A stretch of 64,000 nucleotides of DNA. It comes from Alkalihalobacillus pseudalcaliphilus (GTDB lineage Bacteria; Bacillota; Bacilli; Bacillales; Bacillaceae_D). The translations under genes were made by a program, and so were the position numbers. Positions 42,764 to 51,034 of this stretch are shown piece by piece; position 1 is the stretch's first letter; every line of letters begins with the position of its first letter. Below the pieces are notes generated by a model. The model searched no databases, was not told the origin of the DNA, and was given only the letters and a program-made list of their open reading frames with translations. The stretch covers positions 428,314-492,313 of the forward strand of contig LFJO01000005.1 of assembly GCA_001038565.1 (NCBI GenBank). Reading direction: 5' to 3'.

Positions 42764-43168
42764 ATGAAATTTTATATCGCATCAAGCTTTTCAAATATGA
42801 ATAAAGTCCGAGAGCTAAGTAGTAGATTAAAAGAGATAGGTTATGAGCAAACCTATGATTGGACACAAAATAATCGGGCGAGCTCATTAGAGGCTTTACA
42901 AAAAATTGGCTTACTCGAGAAAAAGGCTGTCATTGAAGCTGATTTTCTAATCGTGCTTACGCCAGCAGGCAAAGGTAGTCATATTGAGTTAGGTATGGCG
43001 ATTGGAGCAGAAATTCCTGTTTATTTATATAGTGAAGATGGAAGAATTAATAACTTCCATGAAACAAGTACGTTTTACCATTTACCTGAAGTGAATCAAG
43101 TAATTGGCGACTTTGAAAAAATTATTGATAAGGTCCAAGTTGACTTTCCTCATAAGATAAAGAATTAA
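42764..43168 (+). CDS. Nucleoside 2-deoxyribosyltransferase-like protein
   Basis: 134 residues. KFYIASSFSNMNKVRELSSRL at the N-terminus, the VIEADFLIVLTPAGKGSHIELGMA block (with the likely catalytic Glu in HIELG) and the VYLYSEDG strand match the family. Members move deoxyribose between bases or hydrolyse nucleotides (DNPH1-like). It is probably part of the preceding operon. Confidence 0.78.
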   Translation: MKFYIASSFSNMNKVRELSSRLKEIGYEQTYDWTQNNRASSLEALQKIGLLEKKAVIEADFLIVLTPAGKGSHIELGMAIGAEIPVYLYSEDGRINNFHETSTFYHLPEVNQVIGDFEKIIDKVQVDFPHKIKN

Positions 43169-43190
43169 AAGTAGTAATTTTCAGAAAAAA

Positions 43191-43202
43191 GAACATTTGT
43201 TC
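43191..43202. promoter_or_regulatory. LexA-like (SOS) box upstream of a serine hydrolase gene
   Basis: GAAC-ATTT-GTTC is a perfect 4-bp dyad with the half-sites of the Bacillus LexA box. An extended -10 (TGTTATCAT, 43212-43220) lies 10 bp downstream, so a bound repressor would cover the promoter. Half-site flanks are A/G rather than C/G. Confidence 0.45.
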
Positions 43203-43241
43203 GTGTTTTTGTGTTATCATAACTTTAGAGGTGATGATCAC

Positions 43242-44243
43242 ATGAACAATCGAATCAATATAAGTATGGAAAAACATGGCGTCGTCGGAGCGAGTTTAGC
43301 TGTATTAGAACAGGCAGACGTTAAGATTTATCATCTAGGCAAGCAATCTTCAACTCAAGAGAAATTAGTTAATGATGAGACGCTTTTTAATGCGTGCTCC
43401 ATGAGTAAGTTTGTTACAGCCTTTTTGGTGTTGATTTTAACGCGGGAAGATAAGGTATCTCTGGATGAGGATGTAAGTGAGATAGTCAATGCCTCAGGAA
43501 TACCTAAGCAAGGTCAAGTAACATCTTTAACGTTGAGAGACTTATTAAGGCACCAAGCGGGGATTATAGACGCTGATAATCGGTTTTTACCTTTAAATGA
43601 AGTGGAAGAAATTCCGAAGTTCCAAGAGCGATTATCTGGAGCAGATACAATGGCTCACTTGGATACTACTAAAACAGGTGAGTTCATTTATTCGGATGGC
43701 AGTTACTGTTTAATTGAATATATAGTAGAGCAAAAGATGGAAGATTCCTTTCAAAATATAGTGGAACAGTATCTTTTTAAACCATTAAAGATGACGAGGA
43801 GTACATATGATTGGCTAGCCCTTGAAGGACAACTTAATCGTACAGCAGGTCATTCAAAAGATGGGCGTGCTTTATCGTTAGCTGAAACGATTTACCCATA
43901 TGCGGCCGCTTCAGGGTTATGGACCACCGCAGTGGATTTATCGAAACTGCTGCATGAGTGGTATCAGATTTCACAGGGAAAAGGACTTGGATTATCAACG
44001 ACTGATATGACAAATCTGATAACGGGTAGCCATAAACATCCTTATGCTGGTTTAGGGTTGTTCATAGAGAACAGAGATAAGGGTATTGAGATTAACTCAC
44101 TTGGGTGGGGCGTTGGGTTTCAGTCGATGCTCATCTATCAACCTAATTCTAGTAAGGGATTGATTATTTTGACCAACACAGATCTAGGTAAGCATCAATT
44201 AAAAGGCTTTATTGGTGACATCTATCAGCAGTTTAATGGATAG
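43242..44243 (+). CDS. Serine hydrolase of the class C beta-lactamase/penicillin-binding family
   Basis: 333 residues without a signal peptide. Catalytic SMSK (Ser53-Lys56), the YSD motif (Tyr150, variant of YxN) and GWGVGF near the end are typical of the beta-lactamase-related esterases and peptidases. Cytosolic members are esterases or D-amino peptidases; resistance is unlikely. AGAGGTGATGATCAC precedes the ATG at 43242; an upstream in-frame ATG at 43197 overlaps the promoter. Possibly LexA-controlled. Confidence 0.85.
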   Translation: MNNRINISMEKHGVVGASLAVLEQADVKIYHLGKQSSTQEKLVNDETLFNACSMSKFVTAFLVLILTREDKVSLDEDVSEIVNASGIPKQGQVTSLTLRDLLRHQAGIIDADNRFLPLNEVEEIPKFQERLSGADTMAHLDTTKTGEFIYSDGSYCLIEYIVEQKMEDSFQNIVEQYLFKPLKMTRSTYDWLALEGQLNRTAGHSKDGRALSLAETIYPYAAASGLWTTAVDLSKLLHEWYQISQGKGLGLSTTDMTNLITGSHKHPYAGLGLFIENRDKGIEINSLGWGVGFQSMLIYQPNSSKGLIILTNTDLGKHQLKGFIGDIYQQFNG

Positions 44244-44269
44244 TGTAAGCATGAGGAGGGGTATTGATC

Positions 44270-44479
44270 GTGAGTCAAGATAAGGAAACACCAGTTGAAA
44301 GGCAAGAGCGTTTAAGACAAGAGGAATTAAAGAAAAGTCCTTTAGGTAACTTAGGGGATTCCTATCATCGAGCACAGCATGGTGATTTAGCTGGATTGAG
44401 TGGACGATTAGGCTGGAAAGGCTTATTAATCACCATCGTTATTTTAATTGCGATATTAGTCGTATTAGCGATATTATAG
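44270..44479 (+). CDS. Small DUF6366-like membrane protein
   Basis: 69 residues. A charged N-terminus (KETPVERQERLRQEELKKSP) and NLGDSYHRAQHGDLAGLSGRLGWKG precede one C-terminal membrane helix (LLITIVILIAILVVLAIL). The pattern recalls the small Bacillus DUF6366 proteins. GAGGAGGGG lies 8 nt before the GTG at 44270. Function unknown. Confidence 0.75.
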   Translation: MSQDKETPVERQERLRQEELKKSPLGNLGDSYHRAQHGDLAGLSGRLGWKGLLITIVILIAILVVLAIL

Positions 44480-44520
44480 AGTCAATGTAATGAGTATTTG
44501 TATGGGATTGGAGTACAACT

Positions 44521-44982
44521 ATGGCTAACTACGTGAAAGATTTGAGAGAAATCGTTGGAACAAGACCGCTGATTTTGCCTGGAGCTCTTGTCCTTATTCT
44601 GAATGAAAAACAAGAAATCCTTCTCCAAAAAAGACCTAATGGAGTTTGGGGGCTACCAGGTGGTTTAATGGAGCTTGGTGAAAGTTTAGAGGAAACGGGA
44701 AGAAGAGAAGTGAAGGAAGAAACTGGTTTAGAGGTTGGGGAACTAAGGCTTGTTCACGTTTTTTCAGGTGAGGATTTTCATATTCAAGTGGCTAATGGTG
44801 ATGAATTTTACGCGGTGACAGCGGTTTATGTTTCAACCGATTATCGCGGACAACTCACGCTCAATTCCACTGAAACATTGGAGCTTCGCTTCTTTGCTCT
44901 TGATCAAATTCCTCAGCGATTTGTAAGAAGCTATCGAATTATTTTAGACTTTTTTATGAAACATCAGGATAGATGGCTATAA
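44521..44982 (+). CDS. Nudix hydrolase
   Basis: 153 residues. The Nudix box GGLMELGESLEETGRREVKE plus ETGL is complete (GX5EX7REUXEEXGU). The N-terminus YVKDLREIVGTRPLILPGALVLIL is common in Bacillus ADP-ribose or nucleotide-sugar pyrophosphatases. It cleaves a nucleoside diphosphate linked to another group; the substrate is not predictable. GGAG precedes the ATG. Confidence 0.9.
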   Translation: MANYVKDLREIVGTRPLILPGALVLILNEKQEILLQKRPNGVWGLPGGLMELGESLEETGRREVKEETGLEVGELRLVHVFSGEDFHIQVANGDEFYAVTAVYVSTDYRGQLTLNSTETLELRFFALDQIPQRFVRSYRIILDFFMKHQDRWL

Positions 44983-44984
44983 AG

Positions 44985-45026
44985 AAAAGGGGTGAGCAAG
45001 TACTTGATACGGCTCACTCCTCTTTT
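44985..45026. terminator. Terminator between Nudix and GNAT genes
   Basis: AAAAGG and GGTGAGC pair with GCTCAC and CCTCTTTT (about 44986-44997 with 45012-45026). It overlaps the end of the leftward GNAT gene. Confidence 0.7.
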
Positions 45027-45538
45027 AGCATTACTTTTTTGCCATTAAATACAACTGTAATTCGCTCTTTGGGGCTTGATTTAACCATTGTTAAGAATTC
45101 GATTTGATTATGATAAAAGCTTTTTTGTGGTTGAAAGCCTAACTTTCTGTAGAGTTTAATCGCTCGTTGATTAAAGCTTGCGACCGTCAATCGCAAAAGC
45201 GGACAATCTTGTTGAACTCGTACTTTCGCAAAAATAAATGAGCAAAAGCCTGCTCCAAAACCTCTTCCTGTCCAAGCAGGCTTCAAGCCGAAGCCAATAT
45301 CAATAGCTGGCTCATCATAAGCACGAACAAATTGACCAGAAGGTACTTGGGCAGACTGACCCGTGCAATAAAAGCCGATCATTTCATTTTCATCTGAGAA
45401 TACTGCAAAGTAATGGTCCTCAGTAAGCTCTTTGAACGCATCTTCACTGTAGTTTAAATTATAAAAATCAAATGGTGGGGGGTAGCGCCACGAGAAAATT
45501 TCGTAGGCATGCTCCTTGGTAAATCGAACTTGATGCAT
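45014..45538 (-). CDS. GNAT acetyltransferase
   Basis: 174 residues from the ATG at 45538. FTKEHAYEIFSWRYPPPFDFY is a start seen in one Bacillus GNAT group; IDIGFGLKPAWTGRGFGAGF is the acetyl-CoA motif and VASFNQRAIKLYRKLGF the end. AGGTGA lies 4 nt before 45538; an ATG at 45556 with AAGGG is an alternative. Substrate unknown. Confidence 0.84.
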   Translation of the reverse strand: MHQVRFTKEHAYEIFSWRYPPPFDFYNLNYSEDAFKELTEDHYFAVFSDENEMIGFYCTGQSAQVPSGQFVRAYDEPAIDIGFGLKPAWTGRGFGAGFCSFIFAKVRVQQDCPLLRLTVASFNQRAIKLYRKLGFQPQKSFYHNQIEFLTMVKSSPKERITVVFNGKKVMLKEE

Positions 45539-45608
45539 GTGCTCACCTGCTTTCATGAAACCCTTACTTTAGATAATATGAAAGGGAAATTGTGAGTAGA
45601 ATAAAAAA

Positions 45609-45641
45609 ACAGCGACTGAAAAATGAGTCGCTGTAAGGGGA
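45609..45641 (-). terminator. Terminator of the leftward membrane protein gene
   Basis: ACAGCGACT (45609-45617) and AGTCGCTGT (45626-45634) form a perfect stem; on the minus strand seven T follow. Confidence 0.9.
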
Positions 45642-45644
45642 TTA

Positions 45645-46130
45645 TTAAGCACGATTCATCTGGTTAATATCTTTTGGTGTTAATCGTTCATTATTTCGAA
45701 TGACAAAGATAAAGATCGGTGCTAAAAATCCGAATGAAATGAAAGATAAGACTAAAAATAATACCGCTTGTGAACTATAGCGCTCAAATATGAGATAGAG
45801 GATGTAGCCATAAACGACAGGAGTTGCGATAAAGATAAGTTCACCAATCAATGGAAGAAATCCTAAAACAAATGAAGCAGCCACAATGCCTGGAAGTGCC
45901 CAAGGTACGTACTCTTTCCAAGATGCTTTTGATTGCTTTTGGGCTATTGCTCCCATGATATATAAGTTGGCTAAAGGGACAAAGCCTAACCATCCATTAG
46001 GAATCCCTTCTCTTTCTGCTAGATGTAAAAGGGCAAATCCAAGTAAAATATGGAGGATGATGCCAATTCCTAATAAAAAGATCGCGATAAAAATAAACGC
46101 AGTGAATAAAACGGCAATTGCTTCAAACAT
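45645..46130 (-). CDS. Polytopic membrane protein, unknown function
   Basis: 161 residues with four membrane helices. A loop with LAEREGIPNGWLGFVPLANLYIMGAIA lies after the first helix; this PNGWLGF(V/I)PLAN pattern occurs in small Bacillus membrane proteins of unknown role. GTGAGGG precedes the ATG. It is monocistronic. Confidence 0.7.
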   Translation of the reverse strand: MFEAIAVLFTAFIFIAIFLLGIGIILHILLGFALLHLAEREGIPNGWLGFVPLANLYIMGAIAQKQSKASWKEYVPWALPGIVAASFVLGFLPLIGELIFIATPVVYGYILYLIFERYSSQAVLFLVLSFISFGFLAPIFIFVIRNNERLTPKDINQMNRA

Positions 46131-46301
46131 TAAAATCCCTCACTTTCCGTTATTTGATAACGTTTAGTATATGGTCATTGTCAGATTATGTCAAATAAAA
46201 AGAGGTAATATTTTGAAGATACGAAAAAAGTCATCTTTTCAATCGTCTTACTTTGAAGCTAGTTCTATTATTAGGTATTTAGGCTAGAAGGAGGGATTCG
46301 T

Positions 46302-47075
46302 ATGATTCATCTACAGTCGATAAAAAAAGTGAATAGGCAAGTTCATAATCCGAAGTTCCCATTCGATACACCAATCATTGAGCATTTTCGTGAATTGCAA
46401 TTAACAAATCCGGTAACGATTCTGGTTGGGGAAAACGGTTCAGGAAAGTCGACGTTATTAGAGACGATTGCTATGAATAGTGGGAGTATATGGGTAGGGA
46501 GTGACCGTGAGAATTCTAGTTTAAGTCAGGAAGTAGAAGGGTTATTAAAGATGAGCTGGAAGGTGAAAACGCAAAGAGGTTTTTATTTTCGGGCTTCCGA
46601 TTTTAATTTATTTATTCATAAGCTAAAAGAAGAAAAGCGGTTTTCATTAGAAATGATCGAGGAGATAAAACGTGAAGGGCGAAATCAATTAGAAACGATG
46701 CCATATGCTAGGACTTTAGCTGATTTACAGCGCTTATACGGAGCGGGGCTTGAGCATCGCTCGCATGGAGAGAGTTTTCTTGATTTATTTCAAGCTCGGT
46801 TTAAGGAAAATAGCTTTTATATTCTCGATGAGCCAGAGGCACCTTTATCCCCACAAAAACAGCTTAGCTTCTTATCACTACTGAAACAAATGGTTTCCGA
46901 AAACGGTCAGTTTCTTATTGCAACCCATTCACCGATGATTATGGCTTTTCCTGGTGCAACGATATATCAAGTGGAGGGTGGTCAGCTTGTTCAAACTTCG
47001 TATGAGGAATTAGAGCACGTAACGATTACGAGAGATTTCCTTCAAGCACCTGAACGTTTTTTTCGTTATTTATAA
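46302..47075 (+). CDS. ABC-type AAA ATPase, stand-alone
   Basis: 257 residues. Walker A GENGSGKS (43-50), a signature-like SHGES (154-158), Walker B YILDEPE (173-179) and a switch His209 (ATHSP) are all present, so it is a complete ABC ATPase head without a membrane partner. The fold is like that of OLD/RecF-type or YbbL-type ATPases. No nuclease or permease gene is adjacent; the partner is unknown. GAAGGAGGG precedes the ATG. Confidence 0.85.
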   Translation: MIHLQSIKKVNRQVHNPKFPFDTPIIEHFRELQLTNPVTILVGENGSGKSTLLETIAMNSGSIWVGSDRENSSLSQEVEGLLKMSWKVKTQRGFYFRASDFNLFIHKLKEEKRFSLEMIEEIKREGRNQLETMPYARTLADLQRLYGAGLEHRSHGESFLDLFQARFKENSFYILDEPEAPLSPQKQLSFLSLLKQMVSENGQFLIATHSPMIMAFPGATIYQVEGGQLVQTSYEELEHVTITRDFLQAPERFFRYL

Positions 47076-47156
47076 TCCTTGATGGCTGAGGTTTGGACAA
47101 GGAGAAAAATGGGAATTGTATCGATAAGACAGCCGTGGTTGAAGGAGGGTTATTTA

Positions 47157-47348
47157 ATGAAAATGGATGAAGTGAAGCTATTTCGACGTGACTTGTTTTT
47201 TCTAGAAAAGTTAAAAGAAAAAGAAGCACGTAAAGACCCAAACCATCCAAAGATAAAAACAATAAATGAACAAATACTTTTATTAAAAGACGCATTGGAT
47301 ATTATATACATGAAACATTATTCCTCGTATTCAATGAGGTTCATCTAA
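47157..47348 (+). CDS. Small charged protein, unknown function
   Basis: 63 residues, mostly helical and rich in Lys, Glu and Leu (LFFLEKLKEKEARKDPNHPK, INEQILLLKDALDII). AAGGAGGG lies 7 nt before the ATG and a terminator follows the stop, so it is likely expressed. I do not recognise it. It starts 82 bp after the ABC ATPase and may share its transcript. Confidence 0.6.
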   Translation: MKMDEVKLFRRDLFFLEKLKEKEARKDPNHPKIKTINEQILLLKDALDIIYMKHYSSYSMRFI

Positions 47349-47364
47349 TAAAAGCGTGTGATAA

Positions 47365-47408
47365 CATCAGGGTTAAAGCAAAGCAGCGGCCCTGGTGTTT
47401 TTTTTGTA
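47365..47408 (+). terminator. Terminator after the small protein gene
   Basis: ACATCAGGG (47365-47373) pairs with CCCTGGTGT (47391-47399), followed by nine T. Confidence 0.85.
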
Positions 47409-47514
47409 TGGAAGTTGAATGGGTGATACACTGAATCTCGTCAAGCTCACTTCTAGTATGACAGTTTAAGAGTAATCATCAAGCTCAAGCGCTCATTGTG
47501 ACATCTTTCCCCTT

Positions 47515-47913
47515 CAGTAACTGACACGTTCAGACGTTTTCGTGTAGTTACGCACGCCACCCCTCCAGTAACTGACACGTTCAGGCGTTTTCGTGTAGTT
47601 ACTCACGCCACCCCTCCAGTAACTGACACGTTCAGGCGTTTTCGTGTAGTTACTCACCTACTTCCCTCCAGTAACTGACACGTTCAGGCGTTTTCGTGTA
47701 GTTACTCACGCCACCCCTCCAGTAACTGACACGTTCAGGCGTTTTCGTGTAGTTACTCACGCTCTTCCTTCGAGTAACTGACACGTTCAGGCGTTTTCGT
47801 GTAGTTACGCACGCACTCCCTCCAGTAACTGACACGTTCAGACGTTTTCGTGTAGTTACTCACGCCACCCCTCCAGTAACTGACACGTTCAGGCTTTTTC
47901 GTATAGTTACTCA
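47515..47913 (+). repeat. Tandem array 2: eight units of 51-52 bp, each with a hairpin
   Basis: Seven full units and one diverged unit. Each starts CAGTAACTGACACGTTCAGG and continues CGTTTTCGTGTAGTTACTCA with a short variable C-rich end (GCCACCCCTC and variants). GTAACT-G-ACACG pairs with CGTGT-AGTTAC in every unit: 11 bp with one bulged G. The last unit has drifted. It lies in a gene-free gap; open frames through it have no ribosome site. Confidence 0.92.
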
Positions 47914-47966
47914 AAGGTTTGACCTCAGTATTTTCACAAACCTTAATTAATTGTTAGGCGATTCTG

Positions 47967-48032
47967 ACTTTCATCTTTGTTGGTGGCGGAGTGAACTTGG
48001 CTCCGCCATGGGCGTTTTTGTATGATAAACTT
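47967..48032 (+). repeat. Dispersed intergenic repeat, hairpin family, partial copy R3
   Basis: ACTTTCATCTTTGTTGGTGG, then GGCGGAG-N8-CTCCGCC (a perfect 7-bp stem) and GTTTTTGTATGATAAACTT. It corresponds to the terminal hairpin part of copies R4 and R5. It lies just upstream of a methyltransferase gene. Confidence 0.8.
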
Positions 48033-48061
48033 TATTTGTAGAGTAAGAGAGGAATGATGAT

Positions 48062-48793
48062 ATGAAGCAGAATAAATATGACGATGATGATTTTTTCCGA
48101 TTGTATAAGGAGATGCCACGGTCACAATTTGGGTTAGAAGCAGCGGGTGAGTGGCATATTTTAAAGCAATTAATTCCTTCATTAGAGAATAAACATGTAT
48201 TAGATTTAGGTTGTGGCTTTGGGTGGCATTGTCAATATGCACTAGAGCAAGGAGCAAGTCAGGTTATCGGTGTGGATATCTCGCAAAAAATGCTAGAGCA
48301 GGCACAAAGTCTGGTCAAGGATAAAAGACTAACGTATAAGCAACAATCGATCGAGGAAATTGACTTTCCGAATGAATGTTTTGATGTCATAATTAGTTCA
48401 CTAGCTATCCACTATGTGAAGGATTTAAAAGCTCTCGTTCAAAAAGCGATGAAGATGTTAACAGATGGTGGTGTGTTTGTTGTATCTGTCGAACATCCTA
48501 TATTTACGGCACTTCCTAATCAAGATTGGTATTATAATGAGGATGGTGAAAAATTGCATTGGCCTGTCGATCGTTATCAGGATGAAGGTGTGCGGGAGAC
48601 TTCTTTTCTGACCAATAACGTAATAAAGTACCATCGAACATTATCAACCTATATCAACACACTCACAGCTGTAGGGTTTGTGATTAAAGAAATTCAAGAG
48701 TCGAAGCCGACATTAGAAGCGATGGAGCATGATAAAGAAATGAAAGATGAAATGCGAAGACCGATGTTTTTGCTCATAAAAGCTATCAAATAA
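48062..48793 (+). CDS. Class I SAM-dependent methyltransferase
   Basis: 243 residues. Motif I VLDLGCGFGWHCQYALEQGA, GVDISQKMLEQA, and FDVIISSLAIHYVKD, with FVVSVEHPIFTA after it, are typical of small-molecule methyltransferases of the type found in B. subtilis YxjB/YodH-like groups. The substrate is unknown. GAGGAATGATGAT precedes the ATG. A broken phosphatase gene lies directly downstream. Confidence 0.88.
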   Translation: MKQNKYDDDDFFRLYKEMPRSQFGLEAAGEWHILKQLIPSLENKHVLDLGCGFGWHCQYALEQGASQVIGVDISQKMLEQAQSLVKDKRLTYKQQSIEEIDFPNECFDVIISSLAIHYVKDLKALVQKAMKMLTDGGVFVVSVEHPIFTALPNQDWYYNEDGEKLHWPVDRYQDEGVRETSFLTNNVIKYHRTLSTYINTLTAVGFVIKEIQESKPTLEAMEHDKEMKDEMRRPMFLLIKAIK

Positions 48794-48811
48794 TTCAGAG
48801 AGGTGAGGAGT

Positions 48812-48895
48812 ATGATCGTGGTAGTAAGGCACGGTGAAACAGATTGGAATTTGCAAGGAAGGATGCAAGGTAGGAGGGATAGGAGCATTTTTTAA
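48812..48895 (+). pseudogene. N-terminal remnant of a histidine phosphatase gene
   Basis: A good ribosome site (GAGGTGAGGAG) and ATG at 48812 read IVVVRHGETDWNLQGRMQG, then the frame ends at TAA 48893. This is only the RHGETDW start of a phosphoglycerate-mutase family enzyme. The following bases to 48975 read FFNGIPEDENILIFSSDNGN in another frame and may belong to a different lost gene. Confidence 0.8.
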
Positions 48896-48993
48896 TGGAA
48901 TTCCTGAAGATGAAAATATATTAATCTTCTCTTCGGATAATGGTAATTATCAAAAATACTCCTTTTGTTAAATACATCAGGCTTCAGCATTGG

Positions 48994-49752
48994 TTATGTT
49001 TCTTTTACAGCAATAAAACGAAGGCGCCAATAATCAGCTACCCATTCTTTTTCTTTATAAAGCTTAGGACGCAAAATATTTTCACATTGTTTATAAATGG
49101 CTTCTTTTTCTTTGTTTGTCATATGAATAAACAGGTTGTTACTGAACATTTTGAGCCAGTTGTGAATGCCCTCTTCTCCATCTAAAGGTGTTGGTCGATT
49201 ATAATGTTCAATGGAGATTATACGAAAACCTGCCTTTAAAAGATGAGCTTCCATTTCTTCCTTTGTCGGAAATACCCATGGGAACAAAGAAGGCTCATAA
49301 GGTATAGATAAATGGTTGGATGCTTCCTCAATTGCATGGATAATGGTTTCGATATTATGAGCACCTCCTAACTCGGCGATGAAACGCCCATGAGGAAGGA
49401 GAGCGTTATAGCAATTTTGAATCACTTTTTGCTGGTCTTTCATCCAGTGAAGAGCAGCGTTTGAAAACACAGCATGGAAGTGCTCCTTACTTTCCAGTTG
49501 TTGACCATCTTGTACGCTGAATTGAATTTCAGGGTACTTTTCTTTTGCGGCCTCAATCATCGAATGTGCAGCATCTATTCCCCAAACAATTGCACCGCTT
49601 TTGGAAATTTTATAGGCTAGGTCCCCCGTACCGCATCCAAGATCTAAGATTTTTTCACCTTTTTGTGGTTTTAGTGAAGAAACAAGGTCATCGCCAAAAT
49701 TAGATACAAATGTATGTTTGTTATCATAAAGAGTCGGATTCCACTCAGTCAT
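48994..49752 (-). CDS. Class I SAM-dependent methyltransferase (Tam/UbiE-like)
   Basis: 252 residues. ILDLGCGTGDLAYKISKSGA, GIDAAHSMIEAA, and HAVFSNAALHWMKDQ are the classic motifs; the layout resembles trans-aconitate methyltransferase. Substrate unknown. The ATG at 49752 is preferred because GGAGATG lies 9 nt upstream; an ATG at 49761 touches that site. Confidence 0.87.
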   Translation of the reverse strand: MTEWNPTLYDNKHTFVSNFGDDLVSSLKPQKGEKILDLGCGTGDLAYKISKSGAIVWGIDAAHSMIEAAKEKYPEIQFSVQDGQQLESKEHFHAVFSNAALHWMKDQQKVIQNCYNALLPHGRFIAELGGAHNIETIIHAIEEASNHLSIPYEPSLFPWVFPTKEEMEAHLLKAGFRIISIEHYNRPTPLDGEEGIHNWLKMFSNNLFIHMTNKEKEAIYKQCENILRPKLYKEKEWVADYWRLRFIAVKET

Positions 49753-49835
49753 CTTGATCATCTCCTAATCGCCATATGCCTAGTGTAACATGAATAGGTG
49801 GAATATTTTTAAAAATATATAGAGGAAGAAATTAA

Positions 49836-50027
49836 GTGAACCTCTTTTTGGGAAGAAGAGCTGTTTGTAATATTGTTGTAATAATTGTAACAATTAATGC
49901 CGTAATGTTAATTCTTGTGTTTATTAATACGCATCTAAATTGTTTATGTGGGTGTTTTAGGTCATCTGTGAAGAGGGGTACTAATTTTGTGTTTATTCTA
50001 TTTGCTTGGTGGTTTATTGTCGTTTAA
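49836..50027 (+). CDS. Possible small membrane protein (weak)
   Basis: A 63-codon frame with a GTG start and AGAGGAAG upstream. The product is hydrophobic (CNIVVIIVTINAVMLILVFI) and Cys-rich (LNCLCGCF). There is no recognisable family and base composition is like the flanks, so it may be chance. The rest of the 49753-50148 gap shows nothing else clear. Confidence 0.3.
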   Translation: MNLFLGRRAVCNIVVIIVTINAVMLILVFINTHLNCLCGCFRSSVKRGTNFVFILFAWWFIVV

Positions 50028-50148
50028 ACTGTATTGTCGGGTGTTTGTATATGTTTTTTAATTAGTGTAAATTAATCTATTTTTAATCGTGCTTTAACAA
50101 AGGTTTTTGTAAAATTTCGTACAATAATTAAGTAAGGAATTTTATTGT

Positions 50149-50889
50149 ATGAAAGGGGTAGTTTGGCAAATGAATGAGGCTATTTATAGTTATGATGATG
50201 TTTTAAAAATGCTAGACTCTTTATTGAGAGAACCTACTGAATTTTGGGATGATTTTTATTCTAAACGTAATAAGGGGGTTCCTTTTTTTACAGAATCACC
50301 AGATGAAAATCTAGTCGACTATTTTGAGAAAGCTATTTTTAACCCTGGAAAAGTCTTAGAATTAGGATGTGGACCTGGTAGGAATGCTATTTATTTTGCT
50401 AAAAATGGTTGTGAGGTCGATGCTGTTGATTTATCTGCAGAGAGTATTAAATGGGCAGGTGAACGAGCGAAGAAGCAAAATGTAAAGGTGAATTTTATTC
50501 AGCAAAATCTCTTTGATTTACATATAGAAGATGGTGCGTACGATATGGTCTATGATTCTGGGTGTTTTCACCACATTGCTCCACATAGGAGGATGAGTTA
50601 TGTAGATGTAGTAAAATCAGCGTTAAAACCTAATGGATTATTTGCGGTCACTTGTTTTGTTGCCGGTGGAAAGTTAGGTGGAGCGGAACTATCTGATTGG
50701 GAGGTATATAGAAAACTCAGTCTTAATGGTGGACTAGGTTATACGGATGAAAAATTAAGGCAAGTATTTTCTGCCTTTGATGAAGTGGAAATTAGAAAAA
50801 TGAAAGTAATCGAGCAACCTAATCATCAATTTGGGATACCTGATTTTATAGTTGCATTATTTCGAAAAAACAAAGCCAACCTTAATTAA
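50149..50889 (+). CDS. Class I SAM-dependent methyltransferase
   Basis: 246 residues. VLELGCGPGRNAIYFAKNGC, VDAVDLSAESIKWAGERAKK and YDMVYDSGCFHHIAPHRRMS match a Bacillus methyltransferase group related to thiopurine or tellurite methyltransferases. The N-terminus FWDDFYSKRNKGVPFF is typical of that group. The ATG at 50149 has AAGGA 10 nt upstream; an ATG at 50170 (MNEAIY) with GGGG 11 nt upstream is an alternative. Confidence 0.87.
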   Translation: MKGVVWQMNEAIYSYDDVLKMLDSLLREPTEFWDDFYSKRNKGVPFFTESPDENLVDYFEKAIFNPGKVLELGCGPGRNAIYFAKNGCEVDAVDLSAESIKWAGERAKKQNVKVNFIQQNLFDLHIEDGAYDMVYDSGCFHHIAPHRRMSYVDVVKSALKPNGLFAVTCFVAGGKLGGAELSDWEVYRKLSLNGGLGYTDEKLRQVFSAFDEVEIRKMKVIEQPNHQFGIPDFIVALFRKNKANLN

Positions 50890-50900
50890 AATTTCGTATA

Positions 50901-50937
50901 AAAACCTCATTGGGCTAATATGCCAACTGAGGTTTTT
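50901..50937 (+). terminator. Terminator after the methyltransferase gene
   Basis: AAAACCTCA (50901-50909) and TGAGGTTTT (50928-50936), with an inner TTGG/CCAA helix. Confidence 0.88.
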
Positions 50938-51034
50938 CGTTCATAGCGTAGCACCAAGTAAATATCTCGACCTAATCATTCGGGGTAATTTGTAAAGACG
51001 GTTTACTTAGTGTTGCTATGTCAAAATCATATAA

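Noticed and set aside
47650..47835. Open frame through tandem array 2
   Set aside because: A product of repeat units only, on the minus strand, without ribosome site.
47515..47913. CRISPR array
   Set aside because: The period is constant but the variable part is only about 10 bp, far shorter than spacers, and linkers recur between units. No cas genes are present.
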